DNA from: Streptomyces sp. NBC_00102
Lineage (GTDB): Bacteria; Actinomycetota; Actinomycetes; Streptomycetales; Streptomycetaceae
Assembly (NCBI RefSeq): GCF_026343115.1
Contig: NZ_JAPEMC010000003.1
Span: 1 to 64,000, forward strand
Length of the DNA stretch: 64,000 nucleotides
Direction: 5' to 3'
Below, piece after piece: positions 32,868 to 42,378 of this stretch (position 1 is its first letter; the number at the start of each line of letters is the position of its first letter). The notes under the pieces were generated by a model that searched no databases, was not told the origin of the DNA, and saw only the letters and a list, made by a program, of their open reading frames with translations. The position numbers and the translations under genes are program-made.

Positions 32868-34204
32868 GCCCGTCCTCCTCCGGTGGCGGTGGTTGCGCGG
32901 TATTCCTCGATCCAGGACGCGACCGCGGGGACGCGGCCGTGGCGCTGGAGTGCGCCGGCGACGTTGTGCAGGGACTGCAGCAGTCGGTCGGAGCGCACTT
33001 CGGGGAGGAACGCGAGGACCCGTCCTGCGGCTTCGGCGGCTGCCTCCGGCTCGGGACGGTCCCTGACTGCATGTTGGATGGCGATGTCAGCCGTGTACAG
33101 GGCCCTGTTTCTGGCGAAGGTGTCACCGTGCAGGAGAACGGCCTGTTCAGCGCCGGCGGCAGCGCGTTCGTGCTGACCGAGGTCCGCGCGGGCGAGGCTT
33201 TCGAGGCCCGCGAGCTCACCGGGCGCGTAGAAGTCCAGCCAGGCCGGGTCGGCGTCGTCGCGGGGGCCCTGGGCGTAGAGGGTGTGGGCGCGGATGATCG
33301 CCTTGTCGGTGGCGGTGGCGTCGCCCATCAGGGCCCACCCGCCGGCTTCGCGCATGTGGAACAGGGAGAGCAGCCGCGGGGAGCCGAGGTTGCGGGCGAC
33401 GGCCTGTGCGCCTTGCGCGGCGGAGACCGCCTCCCGGGGCCGTCCGGAGGCTTTGGCGAGGAGGGAGAGGCAGCCGAAGGCGTGGGCTTCGAGTGCGGGG
33501 TCTTCAGCGATCCGCGCGGCGGCGAGGGCCTCGCCGTACAGGGAGTGGGCGTCGGCCGCCCGGCCGGAGTCGTAGGAGAGCCATCCGGCGGCGATCGAGA
33601 GGGCGCCGGTCGCAGAGCGCAGCTTCGTCTCGGTGCGGTGGGTGTAGGTGCCGGACTGGAGCCACTGGTAGGCGGTGTGCAGGGCTTCGGACGCGGCGTG
33701 GCGCAGGGGTGCGGAGCCGTGGTCGTGGTCGCGGGCGTACAGGGTGGTGACGGCCGCAGTGACGGCCCGTACTTCGCGGGCGCCGATCTTCCCCGGTGCC
33801 GGACCGGTGGTGAGCGGGAGGGCCAGGAGGGCGGCGGCGCCGTCGAGGAGGAAGGTCCGCCGGTCCGCCGGGGCCGGTTCTTCCCGGCGCTCGTGCGCAC
33901 CGGTGAGGGGCTGAACGGGCCGGGCGGCTGGGGCGGGTGGAGCGGGGAGGGTGAAGCCGAGGTCGGTCATGCTCCGGCCGTGGGTCATCTTCGTGAGGAT
34001 CCGCTGGTAGACGGCACGGGGGCACAGCACGTTGCCGTCTTCCCAGTCAGCGACCAGGCGCGGGCCACAGGCGACGTTCTCGCCCATCGCCCTGCCGGTC
34101 TCGTAGACCTTCTCCGCGAACTCGGAGCGGCTCATCTGGAACTCGAGTTCGCGGACCGTGCGCAGCCGGGTGTTGGGGACGGGCTTGCTGGGGTGGTCGT
34201 TCAT
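32864..34204 (-). CDS. XRE-like/TPR transcriptional regulator
   Basis: The product is 446 residues from ATG 34204. An N-terminal HTH-like region (RELEFQMSRSEFAEKVYETG, ending GPRLVADWEDG) is followed by a Pro-rich linker, then RRTFLLDGAAALLALPL, and a TPR-type helical array to the end (GGWALMGDATATDKAIIRAH). The plan equals that of the regulator at 29593, so the two are distant paralogues. It is coupled by 4 bp to the GNAT gene. A cytoplasmic signal sensor for this pair is likely. Confidence 0.78.
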   Translation of the reverse strand: MNDHPSKPVPNTRLRTVRELEFQMSRSEFAEKVYETGRAMGENVACGPRLVADWEDGNVLCPRAVYQRILTKMTHGRSMTDLGFTLPAPPAPAARPVQPLTGAHERREEPAPADRRTFLLDGAAALLALPLTTGPAPGKIGAREVRAVTAAVTTLYARDHDHGSAPLRHAASEALHTAYQWLQSGTYTHRTETKLRSATGALSIAAGWLSYDSGRAADAHSLYGEALAAARIAEDPALEAHAFGCLSLLAKASGRPREAVSAAQGAQAVARNLGSPRLLSLFHMREAGGWALMGDATATDKAIIRAHTLYAQGPRDDADPAWLDFYAPGELAGLESLARADLGQHERAAAGAEQAVLLHGDTFARNRALYTADIAIQHAVRDRPEPEAAAEAAGRVLAFLPEVRSDRLLQSLHNVAGALQRHGRVPAVASWIEEYRATTATGGGRA

Positions 34205-34369
34205 GCCGGCTCCGGGTCGGGTGCCGTGACCGTATCCCTTCCCGGTGCTGCTCTGCCCGGCAATCGGCCCGGTTCACCGGGACTTGCATCGTTCTTTCAT
34301 CGGTGGGACATCGCGTCCGTACGGGCGTTGCTGCTTGGGTGGTTCGTTACGTGACGTCTGATCAGGGAG

Positions 34370-34869
34370 ATGGCGATGGCACCTGCTTCCATCGGAAGAC
34401 CGGCTGGCTCCGGAGAGCCTGCGGCGCCGGCCTGGCGCGAGCTCGCCGTGGTCACCGGGGCCCAGCGCATCCGGTGGCGGGGCCACCGGGCCCGTACGCG
34501 GTGGGTGGAGTGCGGACGGGCGTGGGACGCGGTGGCCGTCGAACCGATGACCGTCGGGCTCGACGCGCTCACCGCGATGGGCGCGGGCACCCGCGACGGC
34601 TACCGGGTCCTGGTAGACCACCTCCGCGACCAGCTGTACGTCTGGTGCCGACGGACACCGGCGACGTCTTCGCGGGCCTCCCCGGGGTCCGGGTGCTGTC
34701 CGTGGGGCACCAGCTCCTCGCCCCGGTCACGCCGCAGGACGGCACGGCCGCCGCCGACTGGATCAGCCACCCCGACGCCCACACCCTGCCGGCGCTCGTC
34801 CCGGCCGCCCCGTTCGCCGACCGGTTACGGCAACTCACCTCTCCCTCCTGCGCGACGGCCGCGTCATGA
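34370..34869 (+). pseudogene. hypothetical gene with a 1-bp deletion
   Basis: From ATG 34370 the frame reads sensibly for about 90 residues (WRELAVVTGAQRIRWRGHRA, GTRDGYRVLVDHLRDQLYV). Near 34640 it turns to Ser/Pro/Arg noise, while the adjacent frame continues as LVPTDTGDVFAGLPGVRVLS to TGA 34867-34869. Restoring one C in GTCTGG (to GTCCTGG) would join the halves into about 166 residues. The stop overlaps the next start (ATGA), confirming that the shifted frame is the genuine one. It resembles small hypothetical proteins found beside XRE regulators in Streptomyces; the role is unknown. Confidence 0.6.
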
Positions 34870-35270
34870 ACGGGCACACGGTGCTCTACGACCCCGAAGG
34901 CCACCTGGGCGCCCACCTTCCGCTCGACCGGACCACGCACGAGCACCTGCTGCGGACGGTGCTGGCATGGACCGATCCAACGGCATTGCGGCCCGACGAC
35001 TACGAACAGATCGGGCTGCTGCTGACCGGGGCCGCCCGCGCCGTCGCCGCCGACCTACACGAATACGCGAGCCGTCTGCCGGACCACGACGGCCGACGCC
35101 TGTTCACCGAGATCGTCCTGGGCGAAGCCGACGGACCCCTCTCACGACGCTCCCGCACCCTGACCCGCGTGAAGACGAAGGCCGGGGTGCTGCGCGCACT
35201 CTACGGACGGCTCGACCGACTCCAAGACGCCGCTCCTGCTGCGGAGGCGACCCCTACAGCCTCCCCCTGA
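34866..35270 (+). CDS. hypothetical protein (134 residues)
   Basis: It is an unrecognised helical soluble protein (DRTTHEHLLRTVLAWTDPTA, EQIGLLLTGAARAVAADLHE) with an Ala/Pro-rich end. It is coupled by ATGA to the frameshifted gene before it, so translation may now depend on its own weak signals. It is divergent from the XRE/TPR gene at 34204 together with its partner; such small gene pairs commonly sit next to these regulators. Confidence 0.65.
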   Translation: MNGHTVLYDPEGHLGAHLPLDRTTHEHLLRTVLAWTDPTALRPDDYEQIGLLLTGAARAVAADLHEYASRLPDHDGRRLFTEIVLGEADGPLSRRSRTLTRVKTKAGVLRALYGRLDRLQDAAPAAEATPTASP

Positions 35271-35439
35271 TCGCCGCTCGGCTCAGACCCCGTCTCTGCA
35301 CTGAAGGTCTCTCCTCCAGTCCGCTTGCGGGCCCGGCAGGCTCACCAACCGGCGGCGGCCCGGCCGGTGTCTGGTCTGTACGGGTGGCCGGGGGCCGCGA
35401 TGCCGGGGATCCAGGGCGGAGCCGCTCTAGCGTGCGGTC

Positions 35440-36003
35440 ATGGAAGAAACCCCGATGCCCGAGCCCTTGCGGCGGGCGGTTCACCAGCTGATCTCCGAAG
35501 CCGTCATGAACTGCCAGGAGGTGCTGCGCTACACCGAGCCGGACATCGCACACGACTGGAAGCGCATGACGATGATCCATGCCACGGACGTCTCCGACAC
35601 GATGGACATGGCGTCCATGCTGATCGCCGCGTACTGCCAGCGCACCGGCATGGCCCTGGATACCCTCGCGTCGTACCTCCAGACCCGTCAGCAGCGCAGC
35701 CGGGCGGCCGGCCCGAGGGATGCGGACCGGTACCAGGTCGACGGGATGCTCGGCACGCCGCTTCCCCCCGAGGATGTCCAGAGCGCGAAGACGCGGTTCT
35801 CGATGGGTCAGAGGTACGCGGAGAACGGGCCGATGGACGAGCCCGACGAGCAGCGGCTGTTTACCGAAGCTGTCCTGCACGGCCTGCGGGCCCGGCTGTG
35901 CGACGACGTCGACTCGCTGGACGGCTATCTGCCCCCGCAGGTGGCGCTGCTGGCCCGCAAGGTGGCGGAGGTCCTCGAAGTGCCGGAGCTGGCCGCGACG
36001 TAG
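35440..36003 (+). CDS. hypothetical protein (187 residues)
   Basis: The family is not recognised. The protein is rich in Met and Asp in the first half (HDWKRMTMIHATDVSDTMDM), helical and soluble, with a C-terminal segment LPPQVALLARKVAEVLEVPE. ATG 35440 is the first Met of the open part of the frame and has no strong ribosome site. It lies 169 bp after the previous gene on the same strand and about 300 bp before a strong hairpin that may end the transcript. Confidence 0.6.
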   Translation: MEETPMPEPLRRAVHQLISEAVMNCQEVLRYTEPDIAHDWKRMTMIHATDVSDTMDMASMLIAAYCQRTGMALDTLASYLQTRQQRSRAAGPRDADRYQVDGMLGTPLPPEDVQSAKTRFSMGQRYAENGPMDEPDEQRLFTEAVLHGLRARLCDDVDSLDGYLPPQVALLARKVAEVLEVPELAAT

Positions 36004-36260
36004 CGCCGTGAGCGCATGGTCGCAGGACAGCGGCGCCCCGTACCGGGCCCCGGGGCATGGGGTGACTGCTCAATCGGGGTTCGAAGTTTGCGGAAGCGAC
36101 TACGGCATGAGCGCTGCGGAGGGCGGTCTTGGCCGATCACGGTCGCGACGGTGGCTGGGTACCGGACAGTCGATGCGGCGTCGGTCGATGTCCCGCTCGT
36201 GCCCTGTAGTTCGCCGACGGCAGCGGCGAGGTACAGAGCGGCCCTGGGATCGCGGAGCAC

Positions 36261-36305
36261 GCCCGCCCGCCCCGTACGGCGGCGTGCCGTACGGGGCGGG
36301 CGGGC
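36261..36305. terminator. hairpin with 20-bp perfect arms
   Basis: GCCCGCCCGCCCCGTACGGC pairs with its exact complement at 36286-36305 around GGCGT. It lies between the plus-strand gene ending at 36003 and the minus-strand frame ending at 36333, suitable as a bidirectional terminator. Confidence 0.7.
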
Positions 36306-36332
36306 GGCGGAGGGTGTGGGCGAACTGTGTCG

Positions 36333-36599
36333 TCAGGTCCGTGCCGGTGCCGGCGTCGTGGGGTGCCCGGTGGTGGGTGCCGGGATCAGCTTGGTGTTCA
36401 TGGGCAGGTCGACGTCGCCGTGCTCGCGTTCCAGCCAGCGCTGGACGAGGGTGAACAGGATGTCGTTGAATCCGCCCCGGGGCAGGCCGGAGGCTCCGAC
36501 GGTGTTGATGGTGGTGAAGGCTGCCGGGACCGCGACTTTGACGGACGAGTCCAGGAAAGGATCCCGGGCCAGCTGGATATGGCGGTCGGGTCCCTCCAC
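36333..36599 (-). CDS. hypothetical small protein, possibly a truncated gene
   Basis: It encodes 88 residues with balanced composition (RHIQLARDPFLDSSVKVAVP, GGFNDILFTLVQRWLEREHG, VDLPMNTKLIPAP). That is clearly better than the Arg/Pro-rich alternatives on this stretch. The start is uncertain: GTG 36599 has no ribosome site and the frame is open further upstream, so it may be the C-terminal part of a lost gene. Confidence 0.4.
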   Translation of the reverse strand: MEGPDRHIQLARDPFLDSSVKVAVPAAFTTINTVGASGLPRGGFNDILFTLVQRWLEREHGDVDLPMNTKLIPAPTTGHPTTPAPART

Positions 36600-36986
36600 C
36601 GCATCGTGACACAGGCCGGCGGCCGGAGTAGACCACCGCGCAGGGCGGTCGGCCCGCTCCGGGTCCAGACACGGTCGCCCGGCCAGCGCGGCGACACCGG
36701 CGAGGGACCCCGCCGCCGCGCCACCGCCGCCGTGTGACGGTCACCGGCACCAGGGCCCCGGGCCAGAGATGCACGATGGTCGCACCGACCACGGCCGCCA
36801 GGAGCAGCAGCACCAGGACGAGGAGCGGCCTGGGGTGTAGCCAGCTTCGGCCAACGACGTACGAGAGGGCGGCCGTACAGGGGGCTCTGAGCGGTGGCCA
36901 GGCGTGTCGGCAGGCTGAAGGACGGCGGGCCCGCATCGTGGAAGGAGCTGCCGCGACCGAGCGGCGGCACTCGAAGCGCGGAGAGC

Positions 36987-37331
36987 TCAATGTTGAAGCT
37001 GAAAAGCACAGTGGTTCTGGCCGCGGCCGCAGGCGCCCTGATGTTCGCCGGTGCCGGCACGGCCGCTGCGGACGCCGGAGCACAGGGCGCCGCCTTCGGC
37101 TCCCCGGGCGTGCTGTCCGGCAACGTCGTCCAGATCCCGATCCACATCCCCATCAACGCGTGCGGGAACTCCCTCAACATCATCGGCCTGCTGAACCCGA
37201 CCTTCGGAAACACCTGCGTCAACGGCGGCGGCTACGACCACGGTTACGACCGCGGCCACGGCGGCGGTTACGGCGGCCACGACGAGAAGCAGAACGGCCA
37301 CGAGGACCACACGGACGACTACAGCAAGTAG
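36987..37331 (+). CDS. chaplin-family surface protein with His/Gly/Asp-rich tail
   Basis: The product is 114 residues with GGAGAG ahead of ATG 36987. A Sec signal peptide covers residues 1-28 (LKSTVVLAAAAGALMFAGAG, cleavage near AAADA). The chaplin domain follows (residues about 38-73), with SPGVLSGNVVQIPIHIPINA, the first Cys in CGNSLNIIGLL and the second in FGNTCVNGG. Chaplins assemble into amyloid-like rodlets that make aerial hyphae and spores hydrophobic. The remaining 40 residues (GGGYDHGYDRGHGGGYGGHD and an acidic end) are not part of the usual short chaplin and lack an LPxTG anchor. The tail is rich in His, Asp and Gly and may bind metal. Confidence 0.85.
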   Translation, partial: SMLKLKSTVVLAAAAGALMFAGAGTAAADAGAQGAAFGSPGVLSGNVVQIPIHIPINACGNSLNIIGLLNPTFGNTCVNGGGYDHGYDRGHGGGYGGHDEKQNGHEDHTDDYSK

Positions 37332-37980
37332 GACCCCCCTGGCTTCGCTGGGCTCAGGTCCTCGGGGGCCCCGATCAGGTGGTGCCAGCCGTACGCACCT
37401 GCCCGGGGCAGCGGTGATCCGCACCCTCGGCCCCGAGAATCCGTCCGCAGCTGAGCACGACCGCGCCGGTGCCGTTCAGCGGCGTTGCGACGTCGACGAC
37501 CTGGCGGCCGGCTGGCAAACGAGCCGACGAACGAGGTCGATGGTGGTGTTGGTGGGGTAGCCGGATGATCGATGGTGCCGGTTCGGTGCCGTACGGGGCC
37601 CTGCCTGCCCCGGCCGGGCGAACGCATCACGCAGCAGCGGCGTGCCGCCGCTGCGCGGCGGCTGATACGAAGGATCATCCGATCAACGGCACCCGGGGTG
37701 AGCTCCTGGCTGACCGTCGTACCGGGCTCCTGGGTGAAGCCGTCACGCCGCCCACCCGGGAGCCCGTACAACCCCCTTGACAGCGGGCTGGACCGCTCCC
37801 CGTCGGGATGCGCGCCACGTGGCGACGAGCGGCGGACGGGGCGCGGTGATAACCAGGGCACCACCGCCCGTCCCTCCCTCTCTCACCTGCGCATGCCACC
37901 CTGATGAAGGCGGCGCCACTCGACACACATGGAGTCGGCCGCGCGGCCCGTGGCGATGAGCGGTCGGCCTGAAAGAGCAG
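37332..37980. other. 650-bp gap after the chaplin gene
   Basis: No frame with credible composition or ribosome site was found on either strand. The stretch is Arg/Pro/Gly-biased in every frame. Confidence 0.5.
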
Positions 37981-38015
37981 TGGGTGCTGCGAGGCCGGGG
38001 GCCTCACAGCACCCA
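37981..38015 (-). terminator. terminator-like hairpin downstream of small membrane gene
   Basis: TGGGTGCTG-C-GAGGCC pairs with GGCCTC-A-CAGCACCCA, with one mismatch and a 3-base loop. It lies 8 bp beyond the stop of the minus-strand gene at 38024. Confidence 0.65.
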
Positions 38016-38023
38016 GTTTTACG

Positions 38024-38239
38024 TCAGAGTGGCAACGTGCGCTTCTTCCGTCGTCGCCTCTCGCCAAACGCGGTCAGAGTAAAGATCGCTGCGATCGCGA
38101 CGGCGAACGGCAGGGAACCGAGAGCGTCGGTAGTGGCGAGGACCTCCACGAGATAGAAGAGCACTCCCACGACCAACCCGGTACGGATTGGATGCCTTGC
38201 GGCCCATTTACGCGTGTGGACACGCGGGTCCGAGAACAC
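38024..38239 (-). CDS. small two-helix membrane protein
   Basis: The product is 71 residues from GTG 38239, with GGAGAGGTG upstream. There are two hydrophobic segments: TGLVVGVLFYLVEVLATTDA (about residues 20-40) and LPFAVAIAAIFTLTAFG (about 42-59). They are followed by a basic end RRRRKKR, so the C-terminus is probably cytoplasmic. No family was recognised. It is followed by a clear hairpin terminator, which supports a real transcription unit. Confidence 0.65.
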   Translation of the reverse strand: MFSDPRVHTRKWAARHPIRTGLVVGVLFYLVEVLATTDALGSLPFAVAIAAIFTLTAFGERRRRKKRTLPL

Positions 38240-38498
38240 TCGTCACACCTCTCCGTCAGTGAAAACTGGGCCAGTGGTGGAAGGGAACTGCGGCCTCCAC
38301 GCCACCATGTGCGGACACCTCCGGCCCTCGCACCGCGGTAGTACTTCCTGCTGTTTCCGGCGCCGTATCCCAACGACCCGCCTCGGGCTCCGCGCCAGCA
38401 ACTGCCCCAGGACTCCGGTGCAACCGCCCCGGATCTGGACGAGGAGAGTAGCGGTGTCGTGACCATATTTTAGGTGCCTCTGGTGTGAATCTACCTCT

Positions 38499-40391
38499 AT
38501 GGCTTCGACACCGAAGGTTGCTCAGTCGCCCGTTGTCCGACAGCAGAGCGAGATCCGGGAGCGGCTCCCGTTCTCAGACGGACAGGATTTCGAGGACGCC
38601 AGGCGGGGTCTCATCGCGCGCAAGGTGCCCGGTGCCGTCACCGACGCCTCCGGCACCGTCGTGTGGGACAACGACACGTACGCGTTTCTCCAGGGTGAGG
38701 CACCCGACACGGTGAACCCGAGCCTGTGGCGGCAGTCCCAGCTGGTCGCCGAACAGGGCCTGTTCGAGGTCGTCGAAGGCATCTATCAGGTGCGTGGTCT
38801 CGATCTGTCGAACATCACGTTCGTCGAGGGAGCCACCGGCGTCCTCGTCATCGACCCCCTGATCTCGACGGAGACCGCCGCCGCGGCTCTGGCCCTCTAC
38901 CGCGAGCACCGCGGCGAGCGCCCGGTGACCGGCGTCCTGTACACGCACTCGCACGTCGACCACTTCGGCGGCGTGAAGGGCGTCACCACGCAGGAGGACG
39001 TCGACGCCGGCCGGTGCCCCGTGCTCGCGCCGGAGGGTTTCACCGAGCACGCCGTGGCGGAAAACGTGTACGCGGGCACCGCCATGGGGCGCCGGGCCGC
39101 CTACATGTACGGGGCCGCGCTCGCCCGCGGACCGCAGGGCGCCGTCGGCGCCGGACTCGGGCAGACCACGTCCACCGGCATTGTCACCCTGATCGCGCCG
39201 ACCCTGACCGTCACCCGGACGGGGCAGGAGGAGACCGTCGACGGCATCCGGATGGTCTTCCAGATGGCCCCCAACACCGAGGCGCCCGCCGAACTGCTCA
39301 TCCACTTCCCGGACTTCAGGGCACTGTGCACGGCCGAGGACGCCACCCACACGCTGCACAACATGCTCACCCTGCGCGGCGCCGTGGTCCGCGACCCGCA
39401 CGCCTGGTCCCACGCGCTGACCGCGACCATCGATCTCTTCGGCGAGACGACGGACGTCGCGTTCGCCTCCCACCACTGGCCCACCTGGGGCCAAGAACGG
39501 GTGACCGCCTTCCTGACCGCTCAGCGCGACCTGTACGGCTACCTCCACGACCAGTCACTGCGCCTGATCAACAAAGGCTGGACGGGCATCGAGATCGCCG
39601 AACACCTCCCCCTGCCGCCGGCACTGGAGAACGCCTGGAGCGCCCACGGCTACTACGGATCGGTCAGCCACAACCTCAAGGCCGTCTACCAGCGCTACAT
39701 GGGCTGGTTCGACGGCAACCCCGCCCACCTGTGGCAACACCCCCCGGTCGAAGCCGGAAAACGCTACGTCCAGTTCATGGGCGGCGCCGACATCGTCGTA
39801 GAGAAAGCGCGTGCGTCGTTCGAGGCGGGTGACTACCGCTGGGCGGCCGAAGTCCTCAGCCACGTCATCTTCGCCGACCCCCAGCACACCGCAGCCCGCG
39901 ATCTGCTCGCCGACACCTTCGAGCAACTCGGCTACGGCGCGGAGAACGGCACCTGGCGCAACTTCTACCTGTCCGGCACCACCGAACTACGCCAAGGCCA
40001 GTTCGGCACCCCCACGGTCACCGCGTCACCCGATGTCATCGCCCACCTCACCCCGACCATGCTCTTCGACGCCATCGCCATCCAGATCAACGGCCCCAAG
40101 GCATGGGACGAGAAACTCACCATCGACGTCCACCTCACCGACGCCGACGAACGCTACCGCCTGACCCTGTCCAACGGCGTCCTCAGCTACAGCAACGCCC
40201 CGCGGAAGACCACCGCCGACGTCACCCTCACCAGCACCGTCAGCGCCTTGTCGCAACTGACCGTCACCGGCCTCACCCCCGAAGGCCTCGACCGAGCCGG
40301 CGTCCAGATCCAAGGCGACGCCTCGGCGCTCCACCGCCTCACCGCCGTACTCGACCCCGGCGACCCGGACTTCCCCATCGTCACCCCCTGA
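38499..40391 (+). CDS. alkyl sulfatase (SdsA-type, metallo-beta-lactamase fold)
   Basis: The product is 630 residues, the usual length for type III sec/primary-alkyl sulfatases. The N-terminal metallo-beta-lactamase domain (about residues 100-330) has the zinc motif THSHVDHFGG and later metal-site regions (PNTEAPAE, FASHHWPTWG). A central dimerisation domain follows, then a C-terminal SCP2-like sterol-carrier domain (about residues 505-630, with ADVTLTSTVSALSQLTVTGL). It hydrolyses alkyl sulfate esters such as detergents, freeing sulfate and alcohol. There is no signal peptide, so it is likely cytoplasmic here. It stands alone, with a pseudogene segment starting immediately after. Confidence 0.9.
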   Translation: MASTPKVAQSPVVRQQSEIRERLPFSDGQDFEDARRGLIARKVPGAVTDASGTVVWDNDTYAFLQGEAPDTVNPSLWRQSQLVAEQGLFEVVEGIYQVRGLDLSNITFVEGATGVLVIDPLISTETAAAALALYREHRGERPVTGVLYTHSHVDHFGGVKGVTTQEDVDAGRCPVLAPEGFTEHAVAENVYAGTAMGRRAAYMYGAALARGPQGAVGAGLGQTTSTGIVTLIAPTLTVTRTGQEETVDGIRMVFQMAPNTEAPAELLIHFPDFRALCTAEDATHTLHNMLTLRGAVVRDPHAWSHALTATIDLFGETTDVAFASHHWPTWGQERVTAFLTAQRDLYGYLHDQSLRLINKGWTGIEIAEHLPLPPALENAWSAHGYYGSVSHNLKAVYQRYMGWFDGNPAHLWQHPPVEAGKRYVQFMGGADIVVEKARASFEAGDYRWAAEVLSHVIFADPQHTAARDLLADTFEQLGYGAENGTWRNFYLSGTTELRQGQFGTPTVTASPDVIAHLTPTMLFDAIAIQINGPKAWDEKLTIDVHLTDADERYRLTLSNGVLSYSNAPRKTTADVTLTSTVSALSQLTVTGLTPEGLDRAGVQIQGDASALHRLTAVLDPGDPDFPIVTP

Positions 40392-40485
40392 CCCGGTGAA
40401 CCCGGCCAGCTTCTCAGTGGAGCGAATCTCCAGGCCGAAACATTGTGAGTCCCACTCGCTCTCCCATGCGTGGCCCCCCGCGAGC

Positions 40486-40740
40486 AAGGACGAGAAGCCG
40501 CATCGGTCCCGTGCGCAGGCCGGCAAGGGGACCGCCAACCTCACCGCCTGCCCGCAGTGCTTCGAGCGCGAGGGCCGCCTCAAGGGTCCCGCGCAGGTCC
40601 CACGCAAGCACGTGGTGCTCTTCGAGGACGGCCGGGAGCGCCGGCTGGGGGCGTGGGTCAACAACCAGCGGAGCAGTGCAGGCGCGCTGGCCCCGGAGCG
40701 GATGGAGCAGCTGTCCGAGGTCGGGGTGCGGTGGTCGTGA
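40486..40740 (+). pseudogene. remnant of SF2-HA helicase C-terminus
   Basis: The last 85 codons correspond to the end of the helicase at 19508-22009. KDEKPH, VPRKHV, RERRLGAWVNNQRSSAGALA and PERMEQLSEVGVRWS match DEKPPP, VPRKHV, REYRLGSWIGNQRSRAATLS and PERMELLSAIGMRWS. The ATPase part is absent. The stop overlaps the next ATG (TGATG) as in the intact copy. Confidence 0.75.
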
Positions 40741-40785
40741 TGGGCATCTTCGTCACCGCGGCCGCGGCCGGCGACGCCGTGCCGT
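40740..40785 (+). pseudogene. remnant of the small membrane protein of the helicase cassette
   Basis: About 15 codons beginning MGIFVTAAAAG match the start of the gene at 22009 (VGVVVTAAAAL). The similarity then ends abruptly where unrelated sequence leading to the lipoprotein gene begins. Confidence 0.55.
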
Positions 40786-41022
40786 GTCCGGTGGTTCCCC
40801 TTGTGCGTTCCCGGCTCGCCCGTTACAAGATCGCCACAGAGGCCGGACGACCTCGTCACCTGCGGTTTCCTGCCTCCGCCTACTTTTGGTCACGTCGAAG
40901 GGGCGGCCCCAGCCGCCCCTTCGACGGGGGGGGCGAACCGTCTGATCGGGACGTCCTGTTCTCCCGCGCGACCGACGCCGCCGCCGCGCTCCAGATGTCC
41001 ACACACGACGGGATCACCAGCC

Positions 41023-41751
41023 ATGCGCTCTGTCCGACTCGCCACCTCCGCCTCCGCCGCCCTCGGAACGGCCGCCCTGGCACTCGCCCTCACCGCGTGC
41101 GGTGGCGGCGGTGACGGCTCGGCGTCATCGGCCGCCTCCTCCACCGCGGGGGGTGCGGCCAGTCCGTCCACCTCCTCCGCCCCGGCAGCCACCTCCTCCG
41201 ACGGCTCGGCCGACGCGACCGCCACCCCCGCCGCCGCCAAGGGCGCCTCGGGCACTTCGACGTCCGGCGGCTCGGGCTCGTCCGGTTCCTCCGGCTCGTC
41301 CGGTTCCTCGGACTCGTCCGGTTCCTCGGCCTCCTCCGGAGGCGACGACTGCACCCTCGACTCGTCGAGCATCAAGCTGGAGGAGACCGGCGGCACCCTC
41401 CCCTCCATCCTGCTCACGCTCACCAACACCGGAAGCAAGGAGTGCGCGGTCTACAACGCGCCCTTCGTCTCCGACCCGGTCGCGGGCAAGAACCTGCCGG
41501 TCAACAAGGACACCGTCCCGCAGGCCGTGGTGGAGCTGGCTCCCGGCCACACCGCGTACGCGGCGATCTACCTCTCCGAGAAGCCCACCCACCGCACCAA
41601 GACCCTCAACGTCACCCTGGCCGACCGCAGCGGCGGCGGCACGGACGGCCACGTCACGGTCACCGCCCCCGCCTCCGGCTCCGGTCTCGGCCTCGACGAC
41701 AGCTCCGAGGTCACGTACTGGCAGGTCAGCGAGGAGCTGGCGCTGCAGTAA
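41023..41751 (+). CDS. DUF4232-like secreted lipoprotein
   Basis: The product is 242 residues. A lipoprotein signal peptide ends in the lipobox LALTAC (Cys near residue 26). A long Ser/Gly/Ala/Thr linker (about residues 27-105, with repeated GSSGSS) leads to a compact domain with two cysteines (DDCTLDSSSI, SKECAVYNAP) and typical DUF4232 text (SILLTLTNTGSKECAVYNAP). It is exported, lipid-anchored and predicted to lie on the outer face of the membrane; function unknown. It has been inserted between remnants of the helicase cassette. The ribosome site is weak (ACGGGATC). Confidence 0.8.
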   Translation: MRSVRLATSASAALGTAALALALTACGGGGDGSASSAASSTAGGAASPSTSSAPAATSSDGSADATATPAAAKGASGTSTSGGSGSSGSSGSSGSSDSSGSSASSGGDDCTLDSSSIKLEETGGTLPSILLTLTNTGSKECAVYNAPFVSDPVAGKNLPVNKDTVPQAVVELAPGHTAYAAIYLSEKPTHRTKTLNVTLADRSGGGTDGHVTVTAPASGSGLGLDDSSEVTYWQVSEELALQ

Positions 41752-41830
41752 GCGACTCCCCGCCGTCCTCCCACCGCTCCGTGAATGGGCGCTTCCATGC
41801 CGTCCCGCCGCCTTCGGGACCAAGCGCCGC

Positions 41831-42181
41831 ATGAGCACCGAGCAGCACGGCGCGGACGCCTACGGGCAGGAAAGCTGGTCCGCATTCGGCCAACACCAGC
41901 ACAACGCCACGACGGCACGGATCACGGTCTTCCGGGCCCTGGCCGCCGCTGGTATCGGACACGAGCAGGCCGACGACATCGTGTTGACCGCCGGGCGGTG
42001 GCCGGCGCCCACACCTGGATCTCCGGGAGCGGCGCCCCGATTGGGTCACAGGAGCGGTTCAAAACGGCTGGCACGAGGATGTCCTCGACGCCGCCAGCAT
42101 CGACACGACCGACACCACGGTGCGCGGGTTCGCCGCCTCCAGCGCACGGCTGCTCGCCCGCTTCAGTAGCCGACTTCTCCG
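41831..42181 (+). pseudogene. decayed MSTEQH-type gene
   Basis: It begins MSTEQHGADAYGQE and continues FRALAAAGIGHEQADDIV, matching the gene at 22305 (MSTEQHDADAYGQE, FQALAAVGIGHEQADDIV). After that the frame shifts at least twice: TWISGSGAP and QNGWHEDVLDAAS, each matching the intact copy in a different frame, before similarity fades. It is clearly non-functional. Confidence 0.75.
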
Positions 42182-42378
42182 TCCTGGAGGAGGTGCTGGT
42201 AGAGGAACCGGTTTCCGGCTCCTCCACCAGCACCGGCACCGGCACCGGACGCGAAGGATGTCCTGCTGGTCGAACCCCGCGGCAGGGCCGCCGGGTTCGA
42301 CCAGGGTCACGCCAGACCGGTCTTCGGTGACGATCCATGCCCTCGTATGCTTTCCGGACTTGATCAAGGGGAGGGCTC

